Source of the DNA: Protea cynaroides
Lineage: Eukaryota > Streptophyta > Magnoliopsida > Proteales > Proteaceae
DNA: 64,000 bases
Assembly: GCA_028583415.1 (NCBI GenBank)
Contig: CM053271.1
Coordinates: 90,414,584-90,478,583, forward strand
Direction of reading: 5' to 3'
In this document: positions 10,990 to 23,839 of the stretch, one piece after another
Position numbering within the stretch: the stretch's first letter is position 1
Layout: every line of letters starts with the position of its first letter
Position numbers and translations under genes: made by a program
The notes under the pieces: model-generated
Database searches by the model: none
The model's input: the letters and a program-made list of their open reading frames with translations, nothing else
Told to the model about the DNA's origin: nothing

Positions 10990-11258
10990 TGCAAAACCAA
11001 TTGCTTCCAGACAAGACCTAAAACTCAGATAAAGCTTTTGGGGAGGTCAGGTTGCAACACCCGTTTCACCATTGTGCAACCGGAGCTGCTTCCGGACACT
11101 TCCAGAAAATCATGGAAAATATTCAGTCTCAACATCGGTCGCATCACTATTCAACCGGAGCTACTGTCAACACTACCACTAGGGTCCTTTGTCAAGACCA
11201 AACGGAAGTCTGGTCGCAACCTCCTACCTGAGACTGCGACCAGACCCTAGTGAGGGAC
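10990..11258. repeat. LTR-like fragment rich in ccggagc / ggtcgc words
   Basis: Contains gcaaccggagctgcttccgg, ggtcgcatcac, caaccggagct, ggtcgcaacc and gcgaccagacc, resembling the palindromic-word clusters of the Tekay LTRs. It directly precedes the LTR starting at 11264. The parent element is not defined. Confidence 0.4.
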
Positions 11259-11568
11259 TATGATGTAACACCTGAGCTCAAAATTCTAGCCCAATTTGAA
11301 TTTTGACAATTGGCGGACATTACCATAACTAAAACCCAAGATTTTCGAGCTAACGTAGTATGAGAAGGTTTAAACCTTGTAGGTAAGTACACTCTACCTA
11401 GAGCAATAATCCCTATTAGTAACACGAACATAACCCCAAACCTAGTTTAACTTAAGAGATTCGCATAATAAACCATAATGGTAGTTTTGCCATTTCCACC
11501 TCTAGGAAATGTTCTATCAAATAAACCGAGTTCATGATATAATTCATGGAAAAGACCTATCTCGTCGT

Positions 11569-12175
11569 TTAGGAAGATCTATTGTCACTTAGTATCATCG
11601 GGTGACATTTAGACAAATAGGTGTCGTTTAGCACCTTATGGTGTTGTGTAGCACATCATGTACATGATGACATTTAAAATAGGATGAACTCTACATCCGA
11701 GTTAGGGAATCATACCTATAGTAGTATGGGACCCACATGGTAAAGTTTGATGATGTTTCGACGGTGGGAGATAGTTAATCTACAAAAACACCTTGCGTAT
11801 GAACCGTAGGATCTAAAGAGTGCCTTCCACCTAAAAGGCTAGATATAGACTCTTTAAGTCACACCATCCATTAGGAAGATTTGATGTCACTTAGTATCAT
11901 CGGGTGACATTTAGACAAATAGGTGTCGTTTAGCACCTTATGGCGTTGTGTAGCACACCATGCGCATGGTGACACTTAGAATAGAAAAATTCTCGATCCG
12001 TTAGAGAGAACCTTATCTATTAGTATGAGACCCACATGGAAAAGTTTGATGATGATCCGACAGTGGGAGATAGTTAATCTACAAAAACACCTTGCGTATG
12101 AACCGTAGGATACTAAGGAGTGCCTTCCACCTAAAGGGCTAGATGTAGACTCCTTAAGTCACACCATCCATTAAG
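11569..12175 (+). repeat. Two-copy 302-bp tandem duplication inside an LTR
   Basis: Copies share long tracts including cacttagtatcatcgggtga, gtgtcgtttagcacctta, gtgggagatagttaatctac and ccttgcgtatgaaccgtagg, offset by 302-303 bases. Each copy has a 16-bp perfect palindrome (11654-11669 and 11956-11971). Confidence 0.85.
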
Positions 12176-13800
12176 AAGATGCCATTTGGCAAGAAAGAGA
12201 GTAGGAGAAGCTTACTTGAAGTGGGAGAATTTCCACCAACATAGCAGTAGGCCACCATGTGGCATTGGTGGGCCCAACAACTTTAAGAGTGGTTGTAGTC
12301 CACCTCTACTAGGAAACCTAGGGTTACTAGGACTCTAATTAACCGTAAACAACTCTAGGGTTTTGTTAAAAGAGAGTCAGACAAACCTAATTTCTTTCAT
12401 GGGGAAAGAAACCACAATAAACCATGTTTTTGGGAGAATTGGGAGAAGGAACCACCATTAAAGGAGCTCCCAAGGTATATACCACCATTGGGGATATCGA
12501 TTTCAAAGCTAACATATGTTCCCATCCATCCTAATGATTATAATCTTCCATTCCATAACCCTTAGAAATTCACCTATCTCCAGAAGGTGAGGACAATCTC
12601 CTCCAGTAGCCATTAATGGCCATAGAAGAAAATGAGTGAACGTTGTTCGTAACTCAAGAAAGATGATGGACAACACTCCTGCAGATCTGGTCAGTGTTGA
12701 AACCCAAATTTGGAATAAAGGTTCAACCAACCTTAATAAAGAATTTGGATCTGAAATTTGGATATGATATTCTCCTGTAAGTCTAGTTTATACTACAAAA
12801 GGATGGGGTCAATTGGACTTGGGATGAGGAAGATATCTTTGCAAGTTATTGTGCACAGATTGAATCTGGTTCTATAAGTCCGACTTGAAAGACCTAGTAT
12901 ATAGGGTTAACCTAATTAGAATGACTTGAAATTTGGTAGGGATATTCTAATGTCAGTCTAGAGTATTATAAAATGAATGAAGCTATTTGGATTCGGGAAG
13001 AGTGAGATATCATATCTACAAGATACTGTATACAAATTTAGATCTGAATCTAAAGGTTCGATTTTGGGCGTATGATTCATAAGGCGAAACTTGATGGAAT
13101 ACCATAATTTTTTGTGGAGATATTATAATTTAAGTCAATTTTCATAGGAAAGAAACCTGAGATGATTTGGATCTAGGATCGTGGATTTATTTCCTTTAGA
13201 AGAGGCAATGCTCTGTTTCTAATAGAATCTGGGAAAGGTCCAGTCGTAGGGTCTGGAGGCACCACTATGGCACCGAAGCAGCTGTTGGACCCTTCCAGAA
13301 GAGTCCCTAGCAGGTCCAATTAGAGGGCCGATCATAGACTCCAACTAGAGGCTACCATCGAACTATCCCAGAGGGGGATCGCATGTCTATTCATTAGCTT
13401 CTATTTGTGGTGCATAATTTCGTGGAATGTAGGTAGTGGTTATGATCGATTCAATAGAAAAGAAGGAATAGTGTGATTTCTGGTAGAATCTGGAAGCATT
13501 AAGCATGCCTTGTCTAGCTCGTCCGTGCTCCTTGGGTGTGTACTATTGGTATTATGTTATCACTTATGTCCGGGAGCATCGAAAGATAATATAAATTAAC
13601 AACTTAAGACAATACAATTAAACTAATGAAGCTATGAAACTTATAAGTGAACGAGAGCAAGTCAAGGCAAGCCTCTATAACATAGAGGGCATGTAGATCT
13701 CATTCGCTAGGTAGGGGATAGTTTGACCTTATTTTATGGAGTGTTTTTAATTACCCTGTGTGTTTATGTTGCATTTGTTTGCCTCACATGTCATCCAATA
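12176..13800 (+). other. LTR interior, no gene
   Basis: Part of the long LTR. I see no coding sequence; 13220-13560 contains palindrome-like ggtccagtcgtag and gagggccgatcatag words similar in style to the clusters of the other LTRs. Confidence 0.4.
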
Positions 13801-14919
13801 TTTGTGAATTATTCATGCATTTACATTGTTAATATTTACTGTTGTGGAAGCATGATTTCAATTTGGCCTGTGTGGGATTCATGACAGAGTCGGGGATCGC
13901 CAGATTGGTTGACCGTATGGGTACTGCTTTGCATCTCTAAGTATCCTAATGGTGTAACAGCATCCATGGGGGTAGTCACGGACTATGCTCACTATTGGGG
14001 TATGGCCATAGGTGCACTTTGTATGACATTTATTATTGCAGTTACATAGACCTCATGTTTGTGACCTTGGCTAGTAGGGGATCATATATTGGTGTGGGGT
14101 TGGGGACGAGGGAGGTGACCTAACGGTGTTCGTTGGAGCGTCTCCGACTAGGGCCGCCCTATACCTAACCCATGTTGGGAGTCATGTGGCTTCGACGGGG
14201 ACTGCTGGGCAGTACTAGGTGAGTGCCCATTCACTCTCATCCATGGGAGGTTGGATGAGCTCTAGGAGTGTAGTTGACCTCTTCCATAGCGTTTAGTAAA
14301 CACAGCCAGACCATTTAATTGAACATCATCTCATGTAATATTGCTTCCTTGTATGTTTTATTCCTCACTGAGCTCAAATTGGAGAGCTCACCCTTGTGTA
14401 CACACTTTTTTTTTTCTCTAGATTTTGTTGCAAGTTTACTATGACAAATTTTCATGGAGCTTTCTTTATGTTACTGGTGACTTCAATGACAAGTGGATGA
14501 CGCTCACAATCTGGATTTATTTTCTATACTTATGCCTTCAGAGGTCAAGTTAGAGTTGATAGTGTGCAAATTTAGGTTTAGTACTTTTTGATCGGATATG
14601 TTGTCCAAATGCCTAAGTGTTTCAGTATTTTATTTGATGTTAGCACGATTATGTCTTGAGTGTTTGTTGAGACAGAATAACACATGTTACTATTCGTATT
14701 AATATCATTTAGAATCCATCAGTGTTGATACCCTGACATTATATAAGACTTATGTTGTATCTTGTGTTTTTTACTTCGATTATGTGGTGGTTATTGTATT
14801 TATGTGATGAGATTGTGTAATATAGTGACTTGCATCGTGATCCTAGCGATTAATAGGACAGCAATAAGCATTCTATTCATAGCCCTGATGTGTGTTAAAA
14901 ATTGGGGTGTGACATGTGA

Positions 14920-16201
14920 TCCATCTATTATTAGTGTATTATAAACCTAATATGATCCTATTCACATATGGGTGTAATATAAGCGAGCATGGTCAGGTTT
15001 TCGTGGTGCGAAGAATTATTATTTCCAAATTCATAGGTGAGGGAAAGAACCTTGAATTTCTTTTTGTGTGTTTTTAATGAAGTTGCTTGTCTATGATGCA
15101 TCTTGAATTGTATAACATGTCATCCAATAATTGTGTTGCTTCATGTATTGTATTATATCTGAATGTTTTGGAAGTATGATGTCTATTTAGTTTGTGTGGA
15201 GGTGGAACAGGGTCGAGGACTGCTGGTCCAACTCACCATATGGACACTGTTTTGCTTTGCCATGTACCTTAGCAGATTGATAGTGTCTAGGGGAGAATAG
15301 ACAGACAGACTGGGATATCTACTAGGGTATGGCTATAGATGTACTTTATATGACATGTAGGATTGGTTAGTAATAAAACATCACATGTTTGTAACCCTGG
15401 CCAGTAGGGGGTTATGTACTAGCGTAAATTGGTGGTAAGAGAGGTGGCTTAGCGGTATTCCTTGGAGCGTCATCGGCTAGGTCTCCACTCTATCTTTGAA
15501 ACACAATGGGAGATGCATGGCTTCACCAAGGTTGTTAGAGCATCACTGGGTGGGTGACAATTCTCTCTCTTGTATGGAAGTAGGGCCAACTTTGGTGAGT
15601 GTGACAAGACTTTACCCTAACACATGACAAACATTACTAGACTTTTGATTGATAAATATTTAATCATACATTATCGCCTGCTTTATTGTCTGTTTCTCAT
15701 TGAGCTTGTGTAGGAGAGCTTACCCACTTACATTTCTATTTTTAATTGATAATATAGGTCTTATAGTGGCTGATTACGTTGACGCACCCGCGGTTACCAA
15801 TCTAGCTCGTCTGGATGTGCAGGCTGTTGAGGAGGAAGACCATGGTGCAACATGCGAATGTGACGTTTGTGTCTTTGAGTAGGCACAATGTCACAGATGT
15901 CTCAGATATTATTTACTTGCGAGGAGTCATAGGGTAGTTTTAATGAAATACCATATACAATGGTAGCATTTGATATTTTTGGGATAATTATTTATGTTTT
16001 GGATGGTGAAGTTAACTTTGAATATTTTAAGTTGAGTTATCACTAATCCTCTCAGTTCACTTAGACTGATTTTCTATGGTTGAAAATGTTTGAATGGTGA
16101 TACTTGATTGGGTATACATAGCGTAACGTGGTCCTAGGTTGGACCGTATTGGTTGCGTACCAGTCTGGTCACACATGTTGGTTTAAAAGTGGGGTATGAC
16201 A
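14920..16201 (+). mobile_element. Tekay-type LTR, 5'-truncated copy
   Basis: Shares cacatgtttgtaaccctggcc, a cattgagcttgtgtaggagag tract, a small-ORF copy and a terminal gtggggtatgaca (ends 16201) with the neighbouring LTR. The left part cannot be aligned to an LTR start. It abuts copia pol sequence exactly at its end. Confidence 0.6.
15700..15882 (+). CDS. Conserved LTR-embedded small ORF, copy D
   Basis: The 60-codon frame from an ATG at 15700 ends VADYVDAPAVTNLARLDVQA then VEEEDHGATCECDVCVFE and TAG. It keeps DYVDAP, DVQA, the acidic stretch and the CECxxC motif of the 73-codon ORFs at 44304 and 58524. Its first half is unlike theirs because of indels and a stop. Product unknown. Confidence 0.4.
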   Translation: MSLCRRAYPLTFLFLIDNIGLIVADYVDAPAVTNLARLDVQAVEEEDHGATCECDVCVFE

Positions 16202-18146
16202 GCTACAAAGCAAGATTAGTAGCAAAAGGGTTCACACAAGGAGAGGGGACTGATGACTCTACAAGGATACATTTTCCCCAGTTTTCACAAAGGATTCCTT
16301 CGGAATTATCATGTCATTGGTAGCTCATTTTGATTTAGAGCTGCACCAGATGGATGTAAAGATAACCATTCTGAATGGAGACTTGTCAGAAATTGTTTAT
16401 ATGCTTTAACCAAAAGGTTTTGAGGAAAAAGGTAAAGAAGATATGGTTTGCAAACTCAAGAAATCTATTTATAGACTAAAGCAAGCAACAAGGCAATGGT
16501 ATCTGAAGTTTCATTAAATTATATCTTTATTTGGATTCATTGAAAATGTAACAGATCCATGTATTTATCTAGAGGTCAGTAGGAGTAATTTTATATTCCT
16601 TGTCTTATATGTTGATGATATTTTACTGACTAGTAGCAATATGGTTTAGTTGTTGAAACCAAAGGTTTTTTGTGAAAATTTTGAGATGAAAGATATATAT
16701 GGGAGAAAATAAATTTGTACTTGGCATTGAACTACAGAGACTGAACGCTTGGACTACCAGGATTATCTCGAAGGGCATATATTGATTATGTTCTAAAATG
16801 AATATGTCTACATGTTCAGTTGGGGATTTGCCTATTAGCAAAGAAGATAGATTAAACAAATAGTGTCCAAAGAATAATCTTGAAGGAGATTATATGGATG
16901 ATAAGCCATATGCATCTGTAGTAGGGAGTTTAATGTATGCACAGATTTGCACTAGACCTGATTTGACCTTTGCAGTGAGTGTCCTTTGACGTCTTCAGTC
17001 AGATGCTAATAGTTCTCACTGGATAGCAGCAAAAGGTTGTGAGGTATCTGCAGAGGATCAAGAACTACATGCTTATATATGGCAATAGTAATACCCTTGA
17101 GGTAGTTGAATATTCTTATGTGGATTTTGCTAGTTGCAATGATGATAGAAAATCCACTTCAGGGTACATTTTTATGATGGCAGGAAGTGTCATCTCGTGG
17201 AAGAGTGCTAAATAGACAATTTTGGCTTCATGTGGCTTTATATGAGGCTACTAAGCCAGTAATCTGGATAAAGAACTTAGTTTTTGGCTTGAAGCTTGTA
17301 GACTCTATTTCTAGGCTATTATGATGTACTGTAATAATAGTGTACTTGTGTCCTTTGCAAATAATAACAAGAAGTCTAGCGATTCTAAAGCATTGAGATC
17401 AAGTATTTGCTGGTGAGAGAAAATGTCAATGACAATCGCATCACTGTGGAACACATTTCGACAGACAACATGATGACGGATCCTCTGACGAAGGCTTTGC
17501 CAGTGGGAGTCTTCAAAAAACATGTGTCCAATATGAGTGTTGTTGAATCTTTTGACGTGATTAGTTAATGGGAGACCTTTTATTTTTCTCTAGAATATTT
17601 TTGTTTATATTTGTTTCTTTATTAACCTTGACTTGTTTTGGACGTAGTTATTAAAACCACGGTTATTTTGATTTAGCATTTATTTATTGCTATTTTGTTC
17701 ATTTGCATATTTATTTTACATGCCATTGATAGAGACGGTATTTAGCCAAAGGAACGGGACAATATTTAACCATAGTTCATGGCAGTATGCCAAAGTGTGG
17801 TGTTGACCCAAGTTTATGACAGTTTGCTATGGTCAATATCAAAGTTTATTGCCTATGAGGTTTTATCAAGGCAATTGGATCGAAGGCAATTCAATCAAGA
17901 TTTAGGACTCACATGAAAAATTATATTTTCATGTTATAATTTCAAAGTGATTCATGTTATAAAGTAGACCTTTGTATGTAGCTGACAGAAAATTGTAAGT
18001 CGTATATTGAAGTGTATTTTCTGTTGTTGTTTGACATTGGTAGGCTTGATAACTGAATCAAAATAAGTGATGATTTTGTGTACTAAGATTCTATGGCCAC
18101 ACTGATCAATGATGATTTTGTAATTAATCTAGTCCAAGTAGGAGAA
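16202..18146 (+). pseudogene. Ty1/copia pol remnant (RT and RNase H) and 3' untranslated region
   Basis: Starts inside RT with YKARLVAKGFTQGEGTDD; other readable pieces are KSIYRLKQATRQWYLKFH, the catalytic LYVDDILLT near 16606-16632, SVVGSLMYAQICTRPDL in degraded form, and an RNase H tail (VEHISTDNMMTDPLTKALPV, about 17449-17508). Many stops and frameshifts make it inactive. After the coding end at about 17565 a 580-base AT-rich untranslated stretch leads to a polypurine tract (aagtaggagaa) at 18136-18146. The same untranslated stretch recurs inverted at 51216-53075. Gag, protease, integrase and the 5' LTR are missing. Confidence 0.85.
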
Positions 18147-18576
18147 TGTAAGATATTTTTCTGAACTTAATTAATTATAGAATCAGTTGTTTAGTGGGGG
18201 TCTACATGACAAGGTAAACTAGTTTAGGTGTACGAGATGAACCAACTTGGTCCATTGTGGGACTGGTCCAAAGTTTGTGATAGCATCATAAATACTATGG
18301 TTAGAGTTCTTATAGCCACGGTTAATCATTCTTCTTCCTGCACCCATATGTAGAGAGAAGCAAAAGGATCTCCCGAGGACTGTGAAAGACTCAAATCAAA
18401 GCGAGGAATATTGGGCGAAAATCAACTCTACGAACAGGTATGTTTACATTGTTTAAATTGTTTTCCATTGTATTTTAGGAAATTGTATGGATTGTTAGGG
18501 TTGATTGAACTCTACATGGGATAATTTATCTTACAATGGGTTGACTGAAATCCTAAAAGAGATAATTAATCTTACA
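18147..18576 (+). mobile_element. Ty1/copia 3' LTR
   Basis: 430-bp LTR beginning TGTAAGATATTTTTCTG directly after a polypurine tract and ending taattaatcttaca. The termini form the expected TG...CA with the inverted repeat TGTAAGAT/ATCTTACA. A possible splice donor (acag|gtatgt) lies at about 18438. Confidence 0.75.
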
Positions 18577-18579
18577 AGG

Positions 18580-19100
18580 TGATGTGCTTTTGGATTGCTT
18601 TCGAAAGGTGTGGATGGCCTTCTGAAATTTGTGGCCTGTGCAAATCTGACTCCCTCCTCTCTTGCTGTCGGTGAAGCTCTTGCACTTTGTATGGCTGTTT
18701 GATCTGCTTACCAACCGAGTTGCTGTCGGTGAACCTCTTGCACTTCATATGGCTGTTCGATCTGCTTGCCAACTGGGTTCTTGAAAGATTGTCTGCTACT
18801 CTAATTGGAGCTCTCTTGTTTCAGCAGCAGCTGCTGCTGCTGCCTCTCTTCCTTCGTTGGAAACCTCTGTGGTTCTAGACATCCAACAGTTGACACCAAA
18901 GTTTGATTCTTGTTTTTTTGTTCAAGTACTTGGAGCCAAGAATGTTATGCTCATCATATTGCTAAATGGGCACTTCTCCTTTCCAGGATCTGTGGGTGGA
19001 TGCCTTTCCAGCAGGTCTGCTTACTGTTGTATCGAAGTTCTTTGTATCGATGCATCAATAAAATCCCATTGTTTTCGGCGTAAAAAAAATTACATACGGA
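18580..19100 (+). pseudogene. LINE RNase H and 3' end fragment
   Basis: Readable pieces: AVGEALALCMAV (RNase H core wording of plant LINEs), then AHHIAKWALL, which matches the usual end of that domain, then cgatgcatcaataaaatccc and an A-rich stretch (19082-19090), as at a LINE 3' end. A tandem duplication of about 58 bases (18663-18778) interrupts the RNase H frame. Confidence 0.65.
18663..18778 (+). repeat. 58-bp tandem duplication in LINE fragment
   Basis: Two adjacent copies beginning ttgctgtcggtgaagctctt and ttgctgtcggtgaacctctt, each ending gatctgcttaccaaccgagt / gatctgcttgccaactgggt, with a handful of differences. Confidence 0.8.
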
Positions 19101-19518
19101 TTTATGATGGTAGTCCTTAAAAAGTAGGAATGCAATTACTAAAATTCATACAACAATAGCTTGATTTCACAGGCAAGAAATCACACTAAAAAAAACAAGG
19201 ATTTGTGAATTTGTTCAGCTGAATGGGCAGAGTTCAAAAAAATGGGTTTATCACTGTACAAAACAAAACAAAAAAATAAATAAATAAAATAAAATAAAAT
19301 TTACAATGCACTTCTACATAGAGATCATATTTTCTATGCCTCTGATCTAGGAACAGAATCCGGAGGGTCACTTGGACACCTTTGAGAAATGAGCGAAGGA
19401 TGGCAAAACTCTGACAACTCTACAGAGCTATTGGGCTTGGATTTGCCGCATCTTGGTATATGGTTGGTTTCGAGTAGAGAATTAGTAAGGGGTTAGAATC
19501 CATTCCTCGGCTGATAAT
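19101..19518. other. 3' flank of CAO
   Basis: Includes the presumed 3' untranslated region of the minus-strand CAO gene (about 19290-19518) and AT-rich sequence with aaataaataaataaaat repeats at 19276-19300. No obvious polyadenylation hexamer on the minus strand. Confidence 0.4.
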
Positions 19519-22500
19519 CTACTTGGTTTTGCTGAAAGGGAATGTTTTAGCTCCTCCTTCAACAGCATCTCTCCATAACCGATACCTTACTCCTAGCTTA
19601 TCATAGGACACAGGCCAGTTCCAGACATTTGCTCCATTGTTCATGCGGTCCTGCTGACCAACTACTAGCCTCAGATCCTCATTCAAGACCTGTGTCATGC
19701 ACAGACATATCCAGGACTAAGAACCAAACACAATAAGAGATTAATAATGAGAACAGAAAAATTTGTGAGAACAACTCAAAACTTTCTGGAGGAACTGATA
19801 TCCCTCTGTCAACTTTGACCTGTTGTGTTCCTCAATAATAGGGTACTTGGTTATGCAAAATGTGTGAAATCATGGGTCTGTTATGATGGACAGACTCAAC
19901 ACATTAATTAACAAAGGCACATGGACAAACATTCAGGTATTGTCAATCTGGCAGGGATTGTCAGGGTTGCTCATCCAAAACACAATGACCAACACCATTG
20001 GTTTTACATGTCAAACAGTATTTACTACTCTCCTCATTATGTTTCTAGTTCAGCAAAATTTATGGTTATCCATCATTAGTTGTGGTGGGTTGAGCCGCCC
20101 ACCTGTATTGACAGCATACAGAACTAACCTAGTCACTGCTATAATCAAAACTAATGCATTGAAGTTTCATGTTTATTGACTAAACAAACTACTATATTAA
20201 AGTTTCATGTCTGAGTTTCAAGGGGTTTACCAAAATCTGAATTCTTTTCTTTTTTTTTTGGCGCCCGTGTGGGGGGGTTGGGTGGTAAAATGTGATGTTA
20301 GTGTACCTTATTTGCAACAAAGATGTTACATGGGTTTCTTTATTGTCTACTACTTTTTGGATTGAAATTCTAACCTTCTCAGCGAAATATCTCCACAAGA
20401 GATGCATGAATGGGACTTGCTTCAGCATAGGAGCGAAATCCAGAGACATTCTGTACAATAGTCTTGTTTTCTGTCTTGATGAAGGCAAGCACACATGAAG
20501 CTGGTGAAGATGTGTAGAACATTGCTGGGTATTTTGCCCCTCTAATCTTCCGGGCTTTGAGATACCAATTGTTGAAAGCACCATACATGGCGGGCGGAAC
20601 TCCATGTCGATTGGGTATGGGTCCCAGTACCCTTGAAGCCCAGATGCAGGAGTCAAGAATTTCACCAAGCTGAGGTTTCAGAAAACTTGTGTTAATTGCA
20701 TGAAGTTGTTATCAAGTTGTAGTGTTAATAGCATGAAGCTGTTATCAAAGATCTTGAAATTCCAATCCATTTGGTTACAGTGATCCTCATTGTCCCTGAT
20801 TCAATTGAAATTAAATTTTCCTTCCACATCATCCCTTGTTTGTCAATGGATGATGTCTGTTACTGGTACCCACTTAATTCATGGATACTTAAATGGATCG
20901 TATTCCAGGATTAATAATCCCTAAAGCATGTTTTCATTCAGCCTTGATGCTTGTATACTTTGACTTGTATATGGGCTGCTTTGGTTACAATTTTAAGAGT
21001 AAAAGATATAGGACAGACCTGGGCACACTCCATCCCTTGGCAAATGTAGAAGTATGAGTGAAAGGGGCATGGGCAAGATCCAGGAGGTTATCCAGTAGTA
21101 GTCCATGTTCCACTGGTAGTTCCATAACAATCTATCAATCATAAGGAAACACAAAATATGACCACTCAATAGGTATAAAGAAGGTTATGAAAATGAACTT
21201 GCACAACATTATGACATAAATAAAGAAGCAAACACATCTGATAAATTTTATATTTTTTTATATATATAGTTATCAGACATCTATATACAGTGAAAGTTAC
21301 CTCTGCATGGATTTGAAATCCAGGAGGAGGGTCCAAAGAAGGGAGGTTGGCTATTGGAGGATCACTGCCAGGCCAAATCCAGATCATTCCCCCTTGATCA
21401 AAGCAAGGTAATGATTTTATCTTCACATTCAGCAACCGAGTTGATGGCATTTTCTCACATTTTCCATCCGTCGTGTATTCCCAACCTGGAGTTCATTCGC
21501 TCCAAGTTAGTTATTTAAAAATGTATGTGTCTAACAATAATTCCTACATATATTCAAGTCAATTCATGCATGTACCTATATATGCACTTCTTTATCATAT
21601 CTATGTGCACACCAAACAATTTTCAGTGATCTTACTAACCATGGTAGGGACATTGGATGCGGCCCTCATTGACCGAGCCAAGATGAAGTGGACATGCCCT
21701 ATGTGCACAGGTATTCTGAACACAACCAGGCATCCCATCTTTCCCACGAAATATTACCCATGGCTCCTCGAAGCAATCTATAGGAATCTGAAACAGAAAG
21801 GTCAAGCACGAACTGCATAGGAGGAATGAAGGCAACCAGAGAATAAAGGTCTTGCTTGTGTACATAACAATGATTTCAAGTCCGTTTTAATTCTTTCCTA
21901 AGAAATGCACCTGCATTTTGTAGGAGAATTAGCTTACCATGGTATCATCTTTCAAATCTGTGGAGAAGGCCACTGGGTACCAGAAATTCTTCAAGCACGG
22001 ATGATACGGCTGAACAGGACCAGACACATTCAGGCTTTTCCGTGGCGACTTGCTTTTCACAGTCACAAGAGATGATGAGGAAGAAGTGCTAGGGGCAACG
22101 GAAATTCTGTCAGATTCAGTTGTAACCCTATCCTGTAACAGCCTATCATTTACCAATTCTTCCATGTATGCTAGCTTATCCAATGCAGCAGCAACCCTAG
22201 CTTCAGATATGTGAACCTGTTATTCAAAAGCCAGAAGAAAAATGGCTCATCCGGGAATAAGACAGAACATATGAATTAGATCTGGATCATTTTCAATCAA
22301 ATGGGACAACCTATAATGTGGCGCCAAAGCAAGACAAACCAGTTTTCCACCAGCCTAATCCCATTAATACCCTGCTTTGTGTAGACAATAATTTTTCTGT
22401 ACAATTTTGCCATTTATACCAACTAGCACCAAGCTCCAGCATAAGAGAACTTCAGTACCTTCAAGTTGGTTAATTTTGGTTCTCATCACCCTGAACTAAG

Positions 22501-23553
22501 TCAATAATACCTGATTAATGTAATATTCTTATCAGGTTGGATTCTGAGTCCCTCCATCCATGTTATGTTTCCCAAATTAGAATAATTTTTTGAAATGTTA
22601 ATGTAGCCTAATCAATTGAATTTTCCACATTAAATGTTCTTTTCTTTTATGGATAAGTGAGCATTGGTTACTGATAGATGAATTTGAGTGGGAAACCTAG
22701 GTTCACCTCATCAACTGACCTGTTTGTGAGCCTGTGTCAGTTCTTCTTGCAGCTCTGCAAGCTCCTTCTTCATGGTGCCTATGGACTTGTAATCCCTTGC
22801 CAAGGGATTCAGAACTTCCACTACCTACACCCGTAACAACACAAAAACAGAAATGTCCAACTAAACAATCAGAAAGAATTCATCCATCTTAAACTTGAAA
22901 TTCAATGCAAAAGAAAATCAAAACTCAAAAAGAAAGGTAGAACAACAAGACCCCATCAATCTGCAACTTCAAACCCAAATCTAAAACCTTCAGGGGACAA
23001 AAAAAAAAAAATAATAAAAAAAATAAAAATAAATAAACACCCTGAAAAGGCCATAGAAGTATCAGGAAAACCCCCCATCAAATTTCAAGTCCAAACTTAA
23101 TTATTTATTTATTTATTAAATAATTACCTTTTCGTGAAGGAGCATGATAGTAAGAAGATCCTGCCGAGCCCGCCAATCACAATACTGAATATCAAATCTA
23201 GCGACCTCAAGAGCTTGATATACGTCCAAGAACTTCCCCTTACACTGAGGAATTCTAGGCCTCGGATCCTCGACTTCAAACAGAGCACCCCAAGCGTTCT
23301 TCTTCTCCACCAACCCTCCTTCCTCTCCAAATACAGCGAACACACCAAACCCACCTTTAATACCCTGAAACCCCACATCAATCTATTCAAAACTATAAAC
23401 CCAGTGAAACTTTCCGCCAAATTTATTGGGTTCCTGATATACTTAACATATCAAATGAGAAAAAAAGCTTAATACCTTCTTACTGTCGAGCTTAGAGGAT
23501 CTACAAAGCGAGAAGGGGAGAGAGAAAGCTGCAGCTGTAGCAACAGTGTTCAT
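19519..23553 (-). CDS. CAO: Chlorophyllide a oxygenase, chloroplastic (9 exons)
   Basis: Converts chlorophyllide a to chlorophyllide b by two successive oxygenations at the C7 methyl group, in plastids. Coding exons on the minus strand: 23476-23553, 23128-23364, 22720-22824, 21938-22216, 21640-21787, 21301-21485, 21019-21131, 20375-20669, 19519-19689. Every intron is GT-AG; the coding sum is 1,611 nt, giving 536 residues, the usual plant length. Residues 1 to about 30 (MNTVATAAAFSLPFSLCRSS) suit a transit peptide. The regulatory A domain follows and contains QDLLTIMLLH, nearly identical to the published Arabidopsis chlorophyll-b-responsive degron. The Rieske 2Fe-2S site is the paired NTCAHRAC...CPYHG motif (split between exons 5 and 6); the mononuclear iron site is DNLLDLAHAPFTH. 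No internal stop or missing key residue. Start chosen because it gives a normal transit peptide and a TATA box lies upstream. Family identity is secure. Confidence 0.97.
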
Positions 23554-23624
23554 GGCGTTTGAAGCTGACTGCGCAGAGGAGGAGAGAGAAAATGGGTGCA
23601 GAATTAGAGAGAGCGCTTTTAATC

Positions 23625-23631
23625 ATTTATA
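23625..23631 (-). promoter_or_regulatory. TATA box of CAO
   Basis: Minus strand reads cccaTATAAATg, 72 bases upstream of the CAO start codon, which leaves a short 5' untranslated leader of roughly 40 bases. Confidence 0.6.
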
Positions 23632-23729
23632 TGGGCGACTTGTTGATAAGAGGCCGCTGTTGTGCGCGATCTCGGTTTAACCTTCCATGTGCTGACACGT
23701 TGAGAAGGGTGGATCTGATTAATTGTATA

Positions 23730-23736
23730 CGTGGCA
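23730..23736. promoter_or_regulatory. ACGTGGC (G-box/ABRE-like) element upstream of CAO
   Basis: The ACGT core with GGC lies about 100 bases upstream of the TATA box. A second gacacgtt is at 23694-23701. ACGT-core elements are common in light-regulated photosynthesis genes; the link to CAO is inference. Confidence 0.4.
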
Positions 23737-23839
23737 CCTTCTTTTCCCACATGTTTTGTGAAAACCATGCCTTGTGCGTATGTTGTGTGGTGTCCATCTC
23801 TCAGTCTCGGTCAATTATAATCGGTCATTAGTCATTACT

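Larger units (their letters stand above)
11264..14914 (+). mobile_element. Long Tekay-like LTR (solo or isolated)
   Basis: Starts tgtaacacctgagctc and ends aattggggtgtgaca. The last 20 bases or so match the ends of the LTRs at 44808 and 59028, and the tgagctcaaattggagagct / cacccttgtgtacacac tract near 14370-14405 matches their pre-ORF tract. Flanks TATGA (11259-11263) and TGTGA (14915-14919) differ at one of five bases, consistent with a decayed target duplication. Length 3.65 kb, longer than the other copies, partly because of an internal duplication (11569-12175). A degenerate small-ORF copy (DFVASLL and onward) lies near 14421-14560. Confidence 0.6.
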
